A stretch of DNA of 54,437 nt, taken from assembly GCA_017302615.1 (NCBI GenBank), contig JAFLDB010000016.1:1-54437 (forward strand), given 5' to 3'. Position numbers and translations under genes: made by a program. Below the pieces are notes generated by a model that made no database searches, was not told the origin of the DNA, and saw only the letters and a list, made by a program, of their open reading frames with translations. Positions within the stretch are counted from its first letter, which is position 1; every line of letters starts with the position of its first letter. Source of the DNA: Sphingomonadales bacterium (GTDB lineage: Bacteria; Pseudomonadota; Alphaproteobacteria; Sphingomonadales; Sphingomonadaceae). This document shows positions 14,542 to 24,213 of this stretch, piece by piece.

Positions 14542-15536
14542 AAGCCCTCCGCAGCCACGCCGTCGGCGGCCCCGAAACGCTGACCCTCGATGAAGTCGAA
14601 AGCCCGGTTCCCGGCCCCGGCCAGGTCCGGGTGCGGGTCAAGGCCTGCTCGATCAACTTCCCCGACGTGCTGATCATCCAGGACCTGTACCAGTTCAAGC
14701 CGGCCCGCCCCTTCGCTCCGGGCGGCGAGGCTTCGGGCGTGGTCGATGCGGTGGGTGAAGGCGTCACCCAGTGGAAGGTGGGCGACCGGGTGATTGCCAG
14801 CACCGGCAACGGCGCTCTGGCGGAAGAAATCGTGGTCGATGCTGCGCGGCTGTGGGCCCTGCCCGACTATGCCAGCTTCGAAACCGGCGCATCGCTGCTG
14901 ATGACCTATGGCACCAATATGCACGGCCTGCTCGATCGCGGCCGGCTGAAGGCGGGCGATACCCTGCTGGTGCTGGGCGCGGCCGGCGGCATCGGCCTGT
15001 CGGCGGTGGAACTGGGCAAGGCCTATGGCGCGCGCGTGGTTGCCGCCGTTTCCAGCAAGGAGAAGGCCGAAGCCGCTCGCGAGGCCGGGGCCGACGAAGT
15101 GGTGATCTATCCCCGTGCGCCGTTCGACAAGGACCAGTCGAAGGCTCTTGCCGAGGCTTTCAAGGCGGCTTGCGGACCCAATGGGGCTGACGTGATCTAT
15201 GACGTGGTCGGCGGAGACTATTCCGAACCGGCGCTGCGCTCGATCGCCTGGGAAGGCCGGTTCTGCGTGGTCGGCTTCCCGGCCGGGATCGCCAAGCTGC
15301 CACTCAACCTGACCCTGCTGAAGAGCTGCGACGTGTGCGGCGTGTTCTGGGGGGCCTGGGTGGCGCGTGAGCCGGCCGCCAATGCCGCCCATATCGCCAA
15401 GCTGTTCGAACTGCTCCAGGACGGCAAGATCAAGCCCAAGATCTCTGCCACTTTCCCGCTGGCGCGCGGCGGCGAAGCCATTACCATGCTGGCCGAGCGC
15501 AAGGCGATCGGCAAGGTCGTGGTGACCATGGACTGA
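14538..15536 (+). CDS. NADPH:quinone oxidoreductase (zinc-independent MDR family)
   Basis: A 332-aa medium-chain reductase of the quinone oxidoreductase type. The N-terminal catalytic domain contains [17 protein letters not shown] and [19 protein letters not shown]. The Rossmann motif is [22 protein letters not shown] (around residue 150). The zinc-ligand cysteines of true alcohol dehydrogenases are absent. It overlaps the leuD stop by 4 bp, so it is cotranscribed with the leu genes, although no direct metabolic link is evident. Confidence 0.9.
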   Translation: MKALRSHAVGGPETLTLDEVESPVPGPGQVRVRVKACSINFPDVLIIQDLYQFKPARPFAPGGEASGVVDAVGEGVTQWKVGDRVIASTGNGALAEEIVVDAARLWALPDYASFETGASLLMTYGTNMHGLLDRGRLKAGDTLLVLGAAGGIGLSAVELGKAYGARVVAAVSSKEKAEAAREAGADEVVIYPRAPFDKDQSKALAEAFKAACGPNGADVIYDVVGGDYSEPALRSIAWEGRFCVVGFPAGIAKLPLNLTLLKSCDVCGVFWGAWVAREPAANAAHIAKLFELLQDGKIKPKISATFPLARGGEAITMLAERKAIGKVVVTMD

Positions 15537-15565
15537 AAGGGCCTGCGCCTGACGGGAGAACGACC

Positions 15566-16051
15566 ATGATCGCAGCACGGATTGTCATCGCAGGCGCCCT
15601 GATGGTGACCGGTTGGGCCGCGATGGCCAAGCCGGCCGCCGCCCCCACCCAGCCCAGCCCGCAGGACCTGGTCCTGGCGCGGCAGGCCGGAATGACCATG
15701 GCGGCATCGACGCTCAACCTGCTGCGCGGGGCCAGCACCAATGGCACCCCGCTGAAGAACCTGGCCTTCCCGGCCAGTGGCCTGGCCAAATGGGCCGATG
15801 CCGCGCCCGCGCTGTTCGCGGAATCGACCCGCGGCGTACCCAGCCGGGCACTGCCGGCAGTCTGGACCAACAAGGCCGACTTCGCGATCAAGGCCAAGGC
15901 CTTCAGCGATAGCACCAAGGCGCTGGTTGCCGCGGCGCGCGCCGACGACAAGGCAGCGTTCGACGCCGCGCTTGCCAGCACGGCGGCATCGTGCAAGGGC
16001 TGCCACGATTCGTATCAGGCCCCGCCCGCCCCGCCCGCCAAGGCCGGATAG
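15566..16051 (+). CDS. Cytochrome c' family protein
   Basis: A 161-aa exported haem protein. An N-terminal signal peptide (about 1-21, ending WAAMA) precedes four predicted helices. The haem-binding motif CKGCH at residues 143-147, near the C-terminus, is the arrangement typical of cytochrome c'. These proteins bind NO or CO or mediate electron transfer in the periplasm. The tail is Pro/Ala-rich. A GGGAGAACGACC sequence precedes ATG 15566. The specific role is not deducible. Confidence 0.88.
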   Translation: MIAARIVIAGALMVTGWAAMAKPAAAPTQPSPQDLVLARQAGMTMAASTLNLLRGASTNGTPLKNLAFPASGLAKWADAAPALFAESTRGVPSRALPAVWTNKADFAIKAKAFSDSTKALVAAARADDKAAFDAALASTAASCKGCHDSYQAPPAPPAKAG

Positions 16052-16087
16052 GGTGACAGGCCCAGCACCGGAGCATCAGGAGCAGAC

Positions 16088-16411
16088 ATGACCGACTTCA
16101 ACGATCGCGAACGCGCCGAGGAAACCAAGTTCGCCCGCGACGAAGAGATGCAGTTCCGCATCCAGGCCCGCCGCAATCGCCTGCTCGGCACCTGGGCAGC
16201 CGAGAAGATGAACCTCTCGGCCGTCGAAGCCGAAGGCTATGCCAAGGCAGTGGTTCAGGCCGATTTTGAAGAGGCCGGTGACGAGGACGTGATCCGCAAG
16301 CTGCTGGGCGATCTGGTTTCGGCCGGGATCGAGATCAGCGAAGCCGATGTCCGCGCCGCTCTGGAAGCCAAGACCGTCGAAGCGCGCCGCGCGCTGATGG
16401 GCGAGGCCTGA
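16088..16411 (+). CDS. ATPase inhibitor zeta subunit (DUF1476)
   Basis: A 107-aa protein with the DUF1476 pattern: FNDRERAEETKFARDEEMQF, then ARRNRLLGTWAAEKM and YAKAVVQADFEEAGDEDV. In Paracoccus and other Alphaproteobacteria this family is the zeta inhibitor of the F1Fo-ATP synthase. Its inhibitory N-terminal helix blocks ATP hydrolysis. The family is largely restricted to Alphaproteobacteria, which supports the taxonomic placement. It precedes bolA by 12 bp. Confidence 0.93.
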   Translation: MTDFNDRERAEETKFARDEEMQFRIQARRNRLLGTWAAEKMNLSAVEAEGYAKAVVQADFEEAGDEDVIRKLLGDLVSAGIEISEADVRAALEAKTVEARRALMGEA

Positions 16412-16423
16412 GGAGCAAATTCC

Positions 16424-16657
16424 ATGCCGATGGCCGGTGACGAGATCGTGCGGCGGATCAAGGCTGGTCTGCCCGATGCCCAGGTGACCCTGACCGATCT
16501 GGCCGGGGACGACAATCACTGGGCAGCCCACGTCGTTTCCGCCGCATTTGTCGGCAAGCCGCGGGTGGCGCAGCACAAGCTGGTCTATGCCGCGATCGGC
16601 GAGGACATGGGCGGCGCGCTCCATGCCTTGCAACTGACCACCGCCGTTCCCAATTAG
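16424..16657 (+). CDS. BolA family protein
   Basis: A 77-aa BolA-like protein. The class II BolA fold is seen as [45 protein letters not shown] and KLVYAAIG. The conserved His in RVAQHKLVY is the cluster-ligand position used in BolA-Grx complexes. It is followed 20 bp later by a CGFS monothiol glutaredoxin, the usual functional partner, so the pair probably handles 2Fe-2S clusters. Confidence 0.92.
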   Translation: MPMAGDEIVRRIKAGLPDAQVTLTDLAGDDNHWAAHVVSAAFVGKPRVAQHKLVYAAIGEDMGGALHALQLTTAVPN

Positions 16658-16677
16658 GGCGGCGAGGAGTTTACCCG

Positions 16678-17007
16678 ATGTCCGATACCAACGCCCGCAT
16701 TGCCGATATCGTCAACAGCAACGATGTTGTCCTGTTCATGAAGGGGACCCCGCTGTTCCCGCAATGCGGCTTTTCCAGCCGTGCGGTGGCGATCCTCGAT
16801 CACTTGGGCGTGCCGTTCGAAGGCGTCGATGTCCTGCAGGACATGGAAGTGCGCCAGGGCATCAAGGCCTATTCCGACTGGCCGACCATTCCCCAGCTCT
16901 ACATCAAGGGCGAATTCGTTGGCGGCAGCGACATCATGATGGAAATGTACGAAGCCGGCGAACTCCAGCAACTGGTCGCCGAGGCCGGGATTACCCCGCG
17001 CGCCTGA
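16678..17007 (+). CDS. grxD: Monothiol glutaredoxin (CGFS type)
   Basis: A 109-aa Grx4/Grx5-type protein. The active-site CGFS is at residues 30-33 ([11 protein letters not shown]). The TIPQLY cis-Pro motif, [17 protein letters not shown] and the VVLFMKGTP start are conserved. It carries and transfers 2Fe-2S clusters with BolA, encoded immediately upstream. A GGCGAGGAG ribosome-binding site precedes ATG 16678. Its last 17 bp overlap the 3' end of the convergent GGDEF-EAL gene. Confidence 0.95.
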   Translation: MSDTNARIADIVNSNDVVLFMKGTPLFPQCGFSSRAVAILDHLGVPFEGVDVLQDMEVRQGIKAYSDWPTIPQLYIKGEFVGGSDIMMEMYEAGELQQLVAEAGITPRA

Positions 17008-19222
17008 ACCGGCGCGGCGGGGCATTCCCGCCCTCGCCCGCCAGTTCCGCGACCTGTTCCAGCGTCATCGGCCGGCCGACCAGGTAGCCCTGGAACTCGG
17101 TGCAGCCGCATTTGACCAGCTGATCGCGCTGCGCTTCGGATTCGACTCCCTCGGCAATCACCCGCAGTTCCAGCGCACGGGCCAGGCGGATCATCGCGTC
17201 GACCAGCGCCTCGGCCTCGCGGTCAGCTTCCAGCCCGCTGACGAACGAGCGGTCGATCTTGATCTTGTCGACCGAGAAGCGCTGCAGCACGCTGAGACTG
17301 GAATAGCCGGTGCCGAAATCGTCAAGCGCGAAGGAAAAGCCCAGCCGCTTCAACGCCTCGATATTGCCGACGGTGACCGGCTCGTCGCCCAGCAGGGCGG
17401 TTTCGGTCAGCTCGATTTCATAGCGGGTCGGGCTGATCCCGGCCTCGGCCGCCAGCCGCGCAACCAGCGCCGCAAAGCCCGGCGCGCGCATCTGCTCGGC
17501 CGAAACGTTGATCGCCACTCGCGCCCTGCGCCAGGCGCCGGTCTCGGCGAAGACGCGCCGCAGCACGTATTCTCCCAGCGGCAGGATCAGGCCGGATTCC
17601 TCAGCCAGCGGGATGAACAGTCCCGGCGGAACCTCGCCCCGTTCTACGTGGGTCCAGCGCAGCAGCGCCTCGACCGAATTGACCCGGCCCTGCAGATCGA
17701 CCTGCGGTTGATAGACGATCGACAGCCCGCCATCGGTCAGCGCGCGGCGCAGGTCTGCTTCCATCGCCCGGCGATCCTGCAGCGCGGCATCCATTTCCGG
17801 ACGGAACAGGGTGACGCGGCCCTTGCCTTCCTGCTTTGAGCGATAGAGTGCCAGATCCGCCCAGCGCAGCGCCTCGGTCGGTTCAACCCCGGCGTGATCG
17901 ACCACGACCACCCCGATCGAGCAGTCGATATCGAGCAGGCCATATTCGCACTGCAACGGCGCTGCGAGATGCGAGCGGATGCGCAGGCCGATATCCGGCG
18001 CGCTGGCGCAGTCCGAGCGGGTACACAGCACCACGAATTCATCCCCGCCCAGCCGTGCGATCAGTTCCGCATCCGGGCAGGCGCTGCGCAGTCGCACGGC
18101 CATGGTTTCGATGACCAGGTCGCCGGCATGGTGGCCCAGCGTATCGTTGATCTCCTTGAACCGGTCGAGATCGACGCAAATCACCGTCACCGTCCCGCCG
18201 CGCGTCCCCAGCCGGCCCAGCAGGGTATGGAGCCGCTCGAACAGCATCGCGCGGTTGGGCAGGCGGGTCAGCGGATCGTGGAACGCCAGGTGCTTGGCCC
18301 GCGCCTCGCTTGCGATCAGGTCGCTGACCACGGCCCCGCTGCGGCGCATGATGGTAAGCGCAACCGCGCAGACCAGCCCCAGCGCGACCAGCAGGGGCAG
18401 CAGCAGTTCATCGAACAGCACCGCGCTGGGCTTGCGCGGGGTCCACTTGAGCGCGGCGACAGAGGCTCCGGTGCGGTCCTTCAGCAGCAGCGTGCCCGGA
18501 CCGGGCACGGCCTGGCTGCCGGTGACCAGCTTCACCCCGTCCAGCAGGTATCGCTGGCTGAACTGGCCGAGCAGGCGGTTGCCGATCGGGATTGCGGTAA
18601 TCGCAATCGGCGCCCGTGCCCCCCTGGGCAGGACGTGGCCGAAGTCTGGCTGAACCAGCGTGGCGCCGATGATATAGACCTGTCCGTCGATCACCCCGAC
18701 GGTATCGGCCTGGATCGGCGGGACGACGATATTGCCCTTGCCGGGCCGGTGGCGCAGCGGCGGGCGGCGCTGTTCGGCGGCGCGGATGGCAGGGATCAGC
18801 TGCGCGGCAACCGGGGCGAACGGGGCATAGGCGTCCAGACCGGCCCGATCGCCATTGTGCGAGGCATAGAACACCTGTTCCTGCCCATCGAGCACGAAGG
18901 CGTGGGTGAAGCCATTGAAGGTGTAAAGGTAGTTGCCGATGTTGAAATCGGCCCAATCGGCATCGCGCTTGTGATCGAGGCTGAGGATTGCATCGTCCCA
19001 GCTGACCTGGGTGGCGACCACCTTGTCCAGTTCCTCGACCTGCCGGGCGAAGCCATGGTCGACCATGTGCGCCTCGCGCAGCTTGGCCGTGACATCGAAC
19101 CGCTGGACCAGCAGGGCGGAGGTCAGCACCAGCAAAGTCAGCACGCCAAGCGTCAAGGCGATGATCGGCCCGAACAGCCGCGCCTTGCGCCAATCACGTC
19201 CTGTCAGCCAGTCGATTGTCAT
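16991..19222 (-). CDS. CHASE4-GGDEF-EAL cyclic-di-GMP enzyme
   Basis: A 743-aa inner-membrane protein. A first membrane helix lies at about 15-42. A periplasmic CHASE4-like sensor follows at about 45-275 ([26 protein letters not shown]) and a second helix at about 275-292. The GGDEF domain has GGDEF at 392-396 and the EAL domain has EAL at 518-520, with DDFGTGYSS later. Both catalytic signatures are intact, so it may make and degrade c-di-GMP. The RxxD inhibitory site expected just before GGDEF is missing. ATG 19222 is chosen as the start because conserved sequence begins there; a TTG at 19288 is an alternative. Confidence 0.92.
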   Translation of the reverse strand: MTIDWLTGRDWRKARLFGPIIALTLGVLTLLVLTSALLVQRFDVTAKLREAHMVDHGFARQVEELDKVVATQVSWDDAILSLDHKRDADWADFNIGNYLYTFNGFTHAFVLDGQEQVFYASHNGDRAGLDAYAPFAPVAAQLIPAIRAAEQRRPPLRHRPGKGNIVVPPIQADTVGVIDGQVYIIGATLVQPDFGHVLPRGARAPIAITAIPIGNRLLGQFSQRYLLDGVKLVTGSQAVPGPGTLLLKDRTGASVAALKWTPRKPSAVLFDELLLPLLVALGLVCAVALTIMRRSGAVVSDLIASEARAKHLAFHDPLTRLPNRAMLFERLHTLLGRLGTRGGTVTVICVDLDRFKEINDTLGHHAGDLVIETMAVRLRSACPDAELIARLGGDEFVVLCTRSDCASAPDIGLRIRSHLAAPLQCEYGLLDIDCSIGVVVVDHAGVEPTEALRWADLALYRSKQEGKGRVTLFRPEMDAALQDRRAMEADLRRALTDGGLSIVYQPQVDLQGRVNSVEALLRWTHVERGEVPPGLFIPLAEESGLILPLGEYVLRRVFAETGAWRRARVAINVSAEQMRAPGFAALVARLAAEAGISPTRYEIELTETALLGDEPVTVGNIEALKRLGFSFALDDFGTGYSSLSVLQRFSVDKIKIDRSFVSGLEADREAEALVDAMIRLARALELRVIAEGVESEAQRDQLVKCGCTEFQGYLVGRPMTLEQVAELAGEGGNAPPRRFRRAG

Positions 19223-19354
19223 CGCGGCCCCAACCCCCCGGCCGGAATGGCGCGGGTCCCGCGCGCTGGCATAGCGGGCAAGCGTCAAGGAATGCTTAGC
19301 GCTGCGGCACGCGGCCTTGCGGGAGAGATGGTGCCGATTGGGGGAGTTCTCGGG

Positions 19355-19392
19355 GAGGCGGGGCCGCGGAGACCAGGAGGCGGCCCCGCCTC
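19355..19392. repeat. Perfect 13-bp inverted repeat, stable hairpin
   Basis: GAGGCGGGGCCGC (19355-19367) and GCGGCCCCGCCTC (19380-19392) are exact inverse complements around a 12-bp loop. It lies in the gap between the divergent GGDEF-EAL and Nudix genes (19223-19578). There is no T-tract on either strand, so it is not an intrinsic terminator. Sitting upstream of both genes, it could be a leader structure or a dispersed palindromic repeat. The rest of this gap holds an AT-richer stretch (19440-19470) and a small dyad at 19522-19535. Confidence 0.7.
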
Positions 19393-19521
19393 AAACGAGA
19401 CTGCTTGGGGGTGCCAAAGAGTATGCATGGCCCGTGCCAAATCAACGAACCTGTATTTTTTCATAGGTTTGAGGAAATCGGGCGGCTTGAGGACAGCTCG
19501 ATCTGTAAGCTAATCCGACAC

Positions 19522-19535
19522 TAATCGACCGATTA
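19522..19535. promoter_or_regulatory. Small palindrome upstream of the Nudix gene
   Basis: TAATCG-AC-CGATTA, a perfect 6+6 dyad, ends 43 bp before the Nudix start codon. It is in the position of an operator or promoter-proximal element. No regulator is suggested by its sequence. Confidence 0.3.
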
Positions 19536-19578
19536 AAAGCGCTTGGCAAACGGCGCGGCAGGCGGCACCGTGTGGACC

Positions 19579-20379
19579 ATGGACATCAAGGACATTTTCG
19601 ATCCGGCGGGTGAAGTGCCCCCCGCCATTCCCGCCGCGACGCTGGTGATCTTCCGCAATTGCCCGGAAGGTGGGCCGCCGCAATTGCTGATGGTGCAGCG
19701 GTCCAAGGAGATGCGCTTTGCCGGCGGTGCGGCGGTGTTTCCGGGCGGCCGGGTCGACGATGCCGACCGCGAACTGGCCACTGTTCACGGTGCGACCGAC
19801 GACGAGCACCTGGAGGAACTGGCGGCACGGATCGCCGCCGTCCGCGAAACGCTGGAGGAAACCGGCCTTGCCGTCGGGCTGCATCAGCGGCCCAGCCTGG
19901 AAGATGCGCTGCGCGCCCGGGCGCTGCTGCTGGACAGCGGCGTGCTGGCCCCGGTGCTGGACGAAATGGGCTGGAGCCTGGACCTGGAAGGGCTGGTTCC
20001 CTTCGCCCGCTGGCGGCCCAAGCATCGCGAAGTGCGGGTGTTCGACACCCGTTTCTACCTGGCCAATCTGGGCACCGGCGCGGTCGACCTGCTGGTCGAC
20101 GCGACCGAGAACACCCGCCTGTTCTGGGCCAGCGCGAGCGAGGCGCTGCGGCTGGCCGACGAGGGCGAGATCAAGGTGATCTTCCCGACCCGTCGCAATC
20201 TGGAGCGGCTGGCCCTGTTCAGCCATTTTGACGAGGCGCTGGCCCATGTCGAACAATTCCCCTCGCGGATGATCTCCCCCTATATGGAAGTGCGCGACGG
20301 GGTGCCGTGGCTGCTGATCCCGGACGATGCCGGCTATCCGGTCCAGGGTGAGATCCTGGAAAGCGCGGCGCGCGGTTGA
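19579..20379 (+). CDS. Nudix hydrolase with an insertion in the Nudix box
   Basis: A 266-aa Nudix-fold pyrophosphatase. The box is split: FPGGRVDDADRE at 54-65 and RETLEETGL at 89-97, about 18 residues further apart than in the standard Gx5Ex7REUxEExGU pattern. This split arrangement recalls the NUDT19/RP2-type branch, in which CoA-like substrates have been described. ATG 19579 begins the conserved sequence; an upstream ATG at 19543 in the same frame is less likely. The substrate is inferred only loosely. Confidence 0.85.
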   Translation: MDIKDIFDPAGEVPPAIPAATLVIFRNCPEGGPPQLLMVQRSKEMRFAGGAAVFPGGRVDDADRELATVHGATDDEHLEELAARIAAVRETLEETGLAVGLHQRPSLEDALRARALLLDSGVLAPVLDEMGWSLDLEGLVPFARWRPKHREVRVFDTRFYLANLGTGAVDLLVDATENTRLFWASASEALRLADEGEIKVIFPTRRNLERLALFSHFDEALAHVEQFPSRMISPYMEVRDGVPWLLIPDDAGYPVQGEILESAARG

Positions 20380-20410
20380 AAAGACCCCCGCGCGCGTCAG
20401 CGCACGGGGG
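20380..20410 (-). terminator. Intrinsic terminator of the GH3 gene/beta-glucan locus
   Basis: Read on the minus strand, an 11-bp G/C-rich stem with one mismatch (CCCCCGTGCGC / GCGCGCGGGGG, TGAC loop) is followed by TCTTTT. It lies about 93 bp beyond the GH3 stop codon and marks the end of the beta-glucan utilisation locus. On the plus strand, where it also follows the Nudix gene, there is no T-tract. Confidence 0.7.
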
Positions 20411-20502
20411 CAAGGGGCCCGCATTGGTCGCCCCATGCGGGTCGGGTCAGGACCGGCCTAGCCGGACCTTCCCTGCCCCGCCGTGATCCGCGTCACGCGC
20501 TG

Positions 20503-22935
20503 TCAGCGCACCGCCGCCGGGCAGGCCCCGCCGGCCTTGGCACCATCCACCCGGACATTGCGCAGGGTGAAGACATAGCCGCTGCCGGCATCGATCCGCA
20601 CCGGCTGGCCAACCTTGTCGAGATTACCGCCGGCTCCGGCAAAGCACTTCAGGGCAATCCGGGTTTCGATCACCGTACCGGGCTTCGCCGCCTTGACCGT
20701 CGGGCCCAGATCGAGCGTCCCGCCGCCCAGCGTCAGCCGCACCGGTCCGGTCCCCAGCCGGTCAACCCGCCATTCGATCAGCAGCGAACCTTCGCTGGCC
20801 GCCTTGGCCGAGAGGTTCACTTCCGGGCCTTCGATGGCGAAGCGGCCGGCACCGTTCCAGGTGAACTGGCGGGCATCTTCCTGCGCCGAAACATCGACCC
20901 CACGCGCCGCCACGGCGCCATCGCTGACCAGATGCCACGGCGCCGGCGCCTTGCCACGCTGGAAGAAGATCGACGAGGTATCGTAGGCCGACAGGTCCAG
21001 CCGCGGATCCTCGTTCACCCGGCCCAGCACCCTGGGATTGCGATAGCTCAGGCCATAACCCAGCGGGAACAGCGGTGTTGCCATCGGCGCGCGGGCATCG
21101 GCCGGCCACGGGAAAGAGAGCTTGCCGGTGAAATCGCGCAGCGGCTGGCCATTGGCCCGCGCCACCAGCACGTCGGCCACGCCGTTGCCCTGGGTCCCCG
21201 GCAGCCAGGCCGCGACGAAAGCATCGGCCTGGTTGATCAGCTTGCCGGTGAACAGCGGCCGGCCGGACAGGAACACCACCACCACCGGAATGCCCTTGGC
21301 CTTCAGGCTGGCAATCAGCTGCCCCTCGCCGCGCTGCTCCTGGAAGGCCAGGTGCGGCAGGTCGCCGTGGAATTCGGCATAGGGATTTTCGCCCATGACC
21401 ACGATCGCGACATCGGGCTTTTGCGCAAAGCTGCCGTCGGGCGAGAGCTGGGTCGTGCCGCCCGCTTCGCTCACCGCGTCGCCAATCGCCTTGCCGATGG
21501 TCTGGCCGTTCGGAAAATCGGCGGCCGTGGTATCGGTGCCCTGCCAGCTGATCGTCCAGCCGCCGGCCTGCATGGCCATGTTGTCCGCACCGGGCCCCGC
21601 CACCAGCACCCGCGAACCGGCCTTGATCGGCAGCACGCCGCCATCGTTCTTGAGCAGGACCAGCGATTTGGCCACGGCCTCGCGCGCCAGGGCGAGATGA
21701 TCGGGCGCGCCCAGCAGGGCCGGATCGCCCCGTTCCACCAGTTGATCGCCCATCAGCCCAAGCTTGAACTTGACCCGCAGGATCCGGCGCACGGCATCGT
21801 CCAGCCGGGCCATCGGTATCTTGCCTTCCCGCGCGGCACGGATTGTGTTTTCGTATAGGCCCTTCCAGCTGTCGGGCGCCATGTAGAGATCCAGCCCGGC
21901 GTTGAGCGCGGCGGGGCAATCGGTGTTGGAACAGCCCGGCACCTGCCCATGACCGTTCCAGTCCCCCACGACCAGCCCGGTAAAGCCCATCCGGCCCTTC
22001 AGCACATCGTTGAGCAGGCTGGCGTTGCCGTGATGCTTGACCCCGTTCCAGCTGGAGAAACTGGCCATCACGGTCAGCGCCCCGGCATCGATCGCGGCGG
22101 GATAGCCCGGTGCGTGGATCTTGATCAGTTCGGCTTCGGAAATGCGCGCATCGCCCTGATCGCGCCCGTCCGCGGTGCCGCCATCGGCCAGGTAATGCTT
22201 GGCCGTGGCCGCCACGCGATTGGCCGGCAGCGGCCGACCGGCCACCAGATCGCCCTGCAGGCCCAGGGTCATGGCCCGGCCATAGCTGGCGACCAGCGCC
22301 GGATCGGACGAATAGCCTTCATAGGCCCGGCCCCAGCGCACGTCCTGCGGCACGGCCAGTGTCGGGGCGAACGTCCATTCGATCCCGCTGGCGGCGATTT
22401 CCACGGCGGTGACCGCACCGATGCGCCGGATCAGATCGGGATCATGCGCCGCGCCAAGGCCGACATTGTGCGGAAAGATCGTCGCGCTGGGCACGTTCGA
22501 ATGGCCATGAACCGCATCGACCCCGAACAGGATCGGAATGCCAGCGCCAGAGCGGCGCGAAACCACGCGGAACTTGTCGACCAGCTCATCCCACTTCGCG
22601 GCGCTTGCGCGTTCATCGCCATAGGGGCCGGAATTGCCCCCGGCGAGGATCGAGCCCAGCGGATAGCGCTCCAGGTCTTCGGGCGAGATCGCGCTGATAT
22701 CGGCCTGGATCGTCTGGCCGACCTTCTGCTCCAGCGTCATCCTGGCCAGGATCGCGTCGATCTTTGCCTCGGTCGCGGGGTCGGTCAGCGCCGCCGGGCT
22801 TTGCGCCTGCGGCCACAGCGCCGGATTGGCCGTACCGGCCTCCGCCACCTTGCCGTTCAGCTCTGCCCCGGTCGCCGCCGCGGCACACCCGCCAAGCACC
22901 AGTGCCAGCGCCGTCATCGCCTTGTGGAAAGCCAT
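20503..22935 (-). CDS. Glycoside hydrolase family 3 beta-glucosidase/exo-glucanase, lipoprotein
   Basis: An 810-aa exported GH3 enzyme. The signal peptide ends in a lipobox (LVLGGC, Cys17), so it is probably anchored in a membrane facing the periplasm. The GH3 N-terminal barrel includes GIPILFGVDAVHGHSNV, AKHYLADGGT (KH motif) and the nucleophile Asp325 in GLVVGDWNG. The C-terminal alpha/beta domain and a further beta-sandwich (about 640-810) follow, as in exo-1,3/1,4-beta-glucanases. ATG 22935 has GGGAG 5 nt upstream. A LacI-type operator lies 25 bp before the start. In this locus it would cut glucose from oligosaccharides released by the GH16 enzyme. Confidence 0.94.
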   Translation of the reverse strand: MAFHKAMTALALVLGGCAAAATGAELNGKVAEAGTANPALWPQAQSPAALTDPATEAKIDAILARMTLEQKVGQTIQADISAISPEDLERYPLGSILAGGNSGPYGDERASAAKWDELVDKFRVVSRRSGAGIPILFGVDAVHGHSNVPSATIFPHNVGLGAAHDPDLIRRIGAVTAVEIAASGIEWTFAPTLAVPQDVRWGRAYEGYSSDPALVASYGRAMTLGLQGDLVAGRPLPANRVAATAKHYLADGGTADGRDQGDARISEAELIKIHAPGYPAAIDAGALTVMASFSSWNGVKHHGNASLLNDVLKGRMGFTGLVVGDWNGHGQVPGCSNTDCPAALNAGLDLYMAPDSWKGLYENTIRAAREGKIPMARLDDAVRRILRVKFKLGLMGDQLVERGDPALLGAPDHLALAREAVAKSLVLLKNDGGVLPIKAGSRVLVAGPGADNMAMQAGGWTISWQGTDTTAADFPNGQTIGKAIGDAVSEAGGTTQLSPDGSFAQKPDVAIVVMGENPYAEFHGDLPHLAFQEQRGEGQLIASLKAKGIPVVVVFLSGRPLFTGKLINQADAFVAAWLPGTQGNGVADVLVARANGQPLRDFTGKLSFPWPADARAPMATPLFPLGYGLSYRNPRVLGRVNEDPRLDLSAYDTSSIFFQRGKAPAPWHLVSDGAVAARGVDVSAQEDARQFTWNGAGRFAIEGPEVNLSAKAASEGSLLIEWRVDRLGTGPVRLTLGGGTLDLGPTVKAAKPGTVIETRIALKCFAGAGGNLDKVGQPVRIDAGSGYVFTLRNVRVDGAKAGGACPAAVR

Positions 22936-22959
22936 TGATCTCCCGCCCATACCATCTTT

Positions 22960-22971
22960 GTGAACGTTCTC
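22960..22971. promoter_or_regulatory. LacI-family operator before the GH3 gene
   Basis: GTGAACGTTCTC contains the perfect 8-bp palindrome GAACGTTC (22962-22969) and matches the TonB-receptor operator GTGAACGTTCAC (32643-32654) in 11 of 12 positions. It sits between the MFS stop and the GH3 start, where an internal regulated promoter could lie. The LacI protein encoded at 24206-25270 is the obvious candidate to bind it. Confidence 0.7.
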
Positions 22972-23007
22972 ATTCGCACGGGACGGGATGGAAATCAAGT
23001 CGGCGGT

Positions 23008-24213
23008 TCAAGCTTTGCGAGACACGCCGGCCAGCAGCAATGCGGCGACTAGCGCCAATCCGGCCAGGATCAGGAACAGCGCCTGATATCCGAACAGCGG
23101 AACCAGCGCGATCGCCAGCCACGGCATGATCAGCGACGGTACGGTGTTGGTCAGGTTGAACAGGCCCAGATCGCGCCCGCGCCGCTCCGGCCGGGGCAGA
23201 ACCCGCAGGGTCTGGGCGGAATGGAGCGCCAGAAAAACCGCGCTGGCCAGGCCAAACAGGGCATAGGCCAGCATCGCCGCGGTCAGCGATCCGGCCAGAG
23301 CCATGGCCAGCAGCCCCGTCGCGGACAGGCCCGCCGCGACGGCCAGCGGCAGCAGCGGACGGCCCGCCCGGTCCGACCAGCGCCCGGCGGCCAGCGCCAG
23401 CGGGGCCGAGACCAGCAGGATCACGCTGAACAGCCGGGCCGTCTGATTCTCGCCGACCGTGCCATCCAGGCTGCGCAGCCAGAACAGCAGATAGGCAAAC
23501 AGGGTGGCTTCCGCCACCTGCACCGCAAGCCGGGCCGCCCACATCCGGACGACCACGTGCCGCGCCGGGGCAGCGCCATTCCCGTCAGCCGGCTTGTCCT
23601 CGCCGGGCGGAATGACGCCATCGTGGCGCGGCGCCAACAGCAGGATCGGCAATACGCAGGCTGCGACAATCACCGCCACCAGCCCCAGCCGCTCACCCTG
23701 TTCGGCCAGCCCCGGCTGGGTGACAATTGCCCCGGACAGCGCCCCTACCCCCGGGGCGAAGGCCATCAGTCCGCCGAGCAGGCCCTTGCTGCCGTCGGGT
23801 ACCCAGTCTCCCGCCCAGGCGGCCAGCGGGGCCAGCATCATGTTGAGCGCCAGTTGCCAGACCACGATCAGCGCGATCAGGTGATCCAGCCGGTTCGCCG
23901 TGCCGATCAGCGGCAGCAGCAGGCAGGACAACACGAGTCCGGCGGCAATCCACAGTCGGCGGTTGCCGGTGATGTCGCTGAGGTAACCGAACAGGATGTT
24001 GCCGCCCGATGCGGCCAGGGCTCCGGCCAGGGCGATCTGGGCCAGCCAGCCGACCCCCTGCTGGGTTCCGACCAGGCCGGCGACCTGGACCGGCAGCAGG
24101 ATCGTCAGCAGCGGCGTATAGGCCGCCGCCGCACCGGCCCAGGCCAGGGCATAGAGCAGGATGAAGCGCAGCGGGCGCGCGGGCGCGTCCGGTTGTGGAT
24201 GCGGATCAACCAA
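23008..24213 (-). CDS. MFS transporter, probable sugar importer
   Basis: A 401-aa major facilitator protein with about 12 hydrophobic segments, starting LLYALAWAGAAAAYTPLL. Loop motifs of the superfamily are visible: GYLSDITGNRRLW between helices 2 and 3, and GRWSDRAGRPLLPL in the second half. The start appears to be TTG 24213, since no ATG or GTG precedes the first helix; it overlaps the lacI-type stop by 8 bp. Position between a GH3 glucosidase and a LacI regulator suggests uptake of glucose or gluco-oligosaccharides. Confidence 0.87.
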   Translation of the reverse strand: MVDPHPQPDAPARPLRFILLYALAWAGAAAAYTPLLTILLPVQVAGLVGTQQGVGWLAQIALAGALAASGGNILFGYLSDITGNRRLWIAAGLVLSCLLLPLIGTANRLDHLIALIVVWQLALNMMLAPLAAWAGDWVPDGSKGLLGGLMAFAPGVGALSGAIVTQPGLAEQGERLGLVAVIVAACVLPILLLAPRHDGVIPPGEDKPADGNGAAPARHVVVRMWAARLAVQVAEATLFAYLLFWLRSLDGTVGENQTARLFSVILLVSAPLALAAGRWSDRAGRPLLPLAVAAGLSATGLLAMALAGSLTAAMLAYALFGLASAVFLALHSAQTLRVLPRPERRGRDLGLFNLTNTVPSLIMPWLAIALVPLFGYQALFLILAGLALVAALLLAGVSRKA

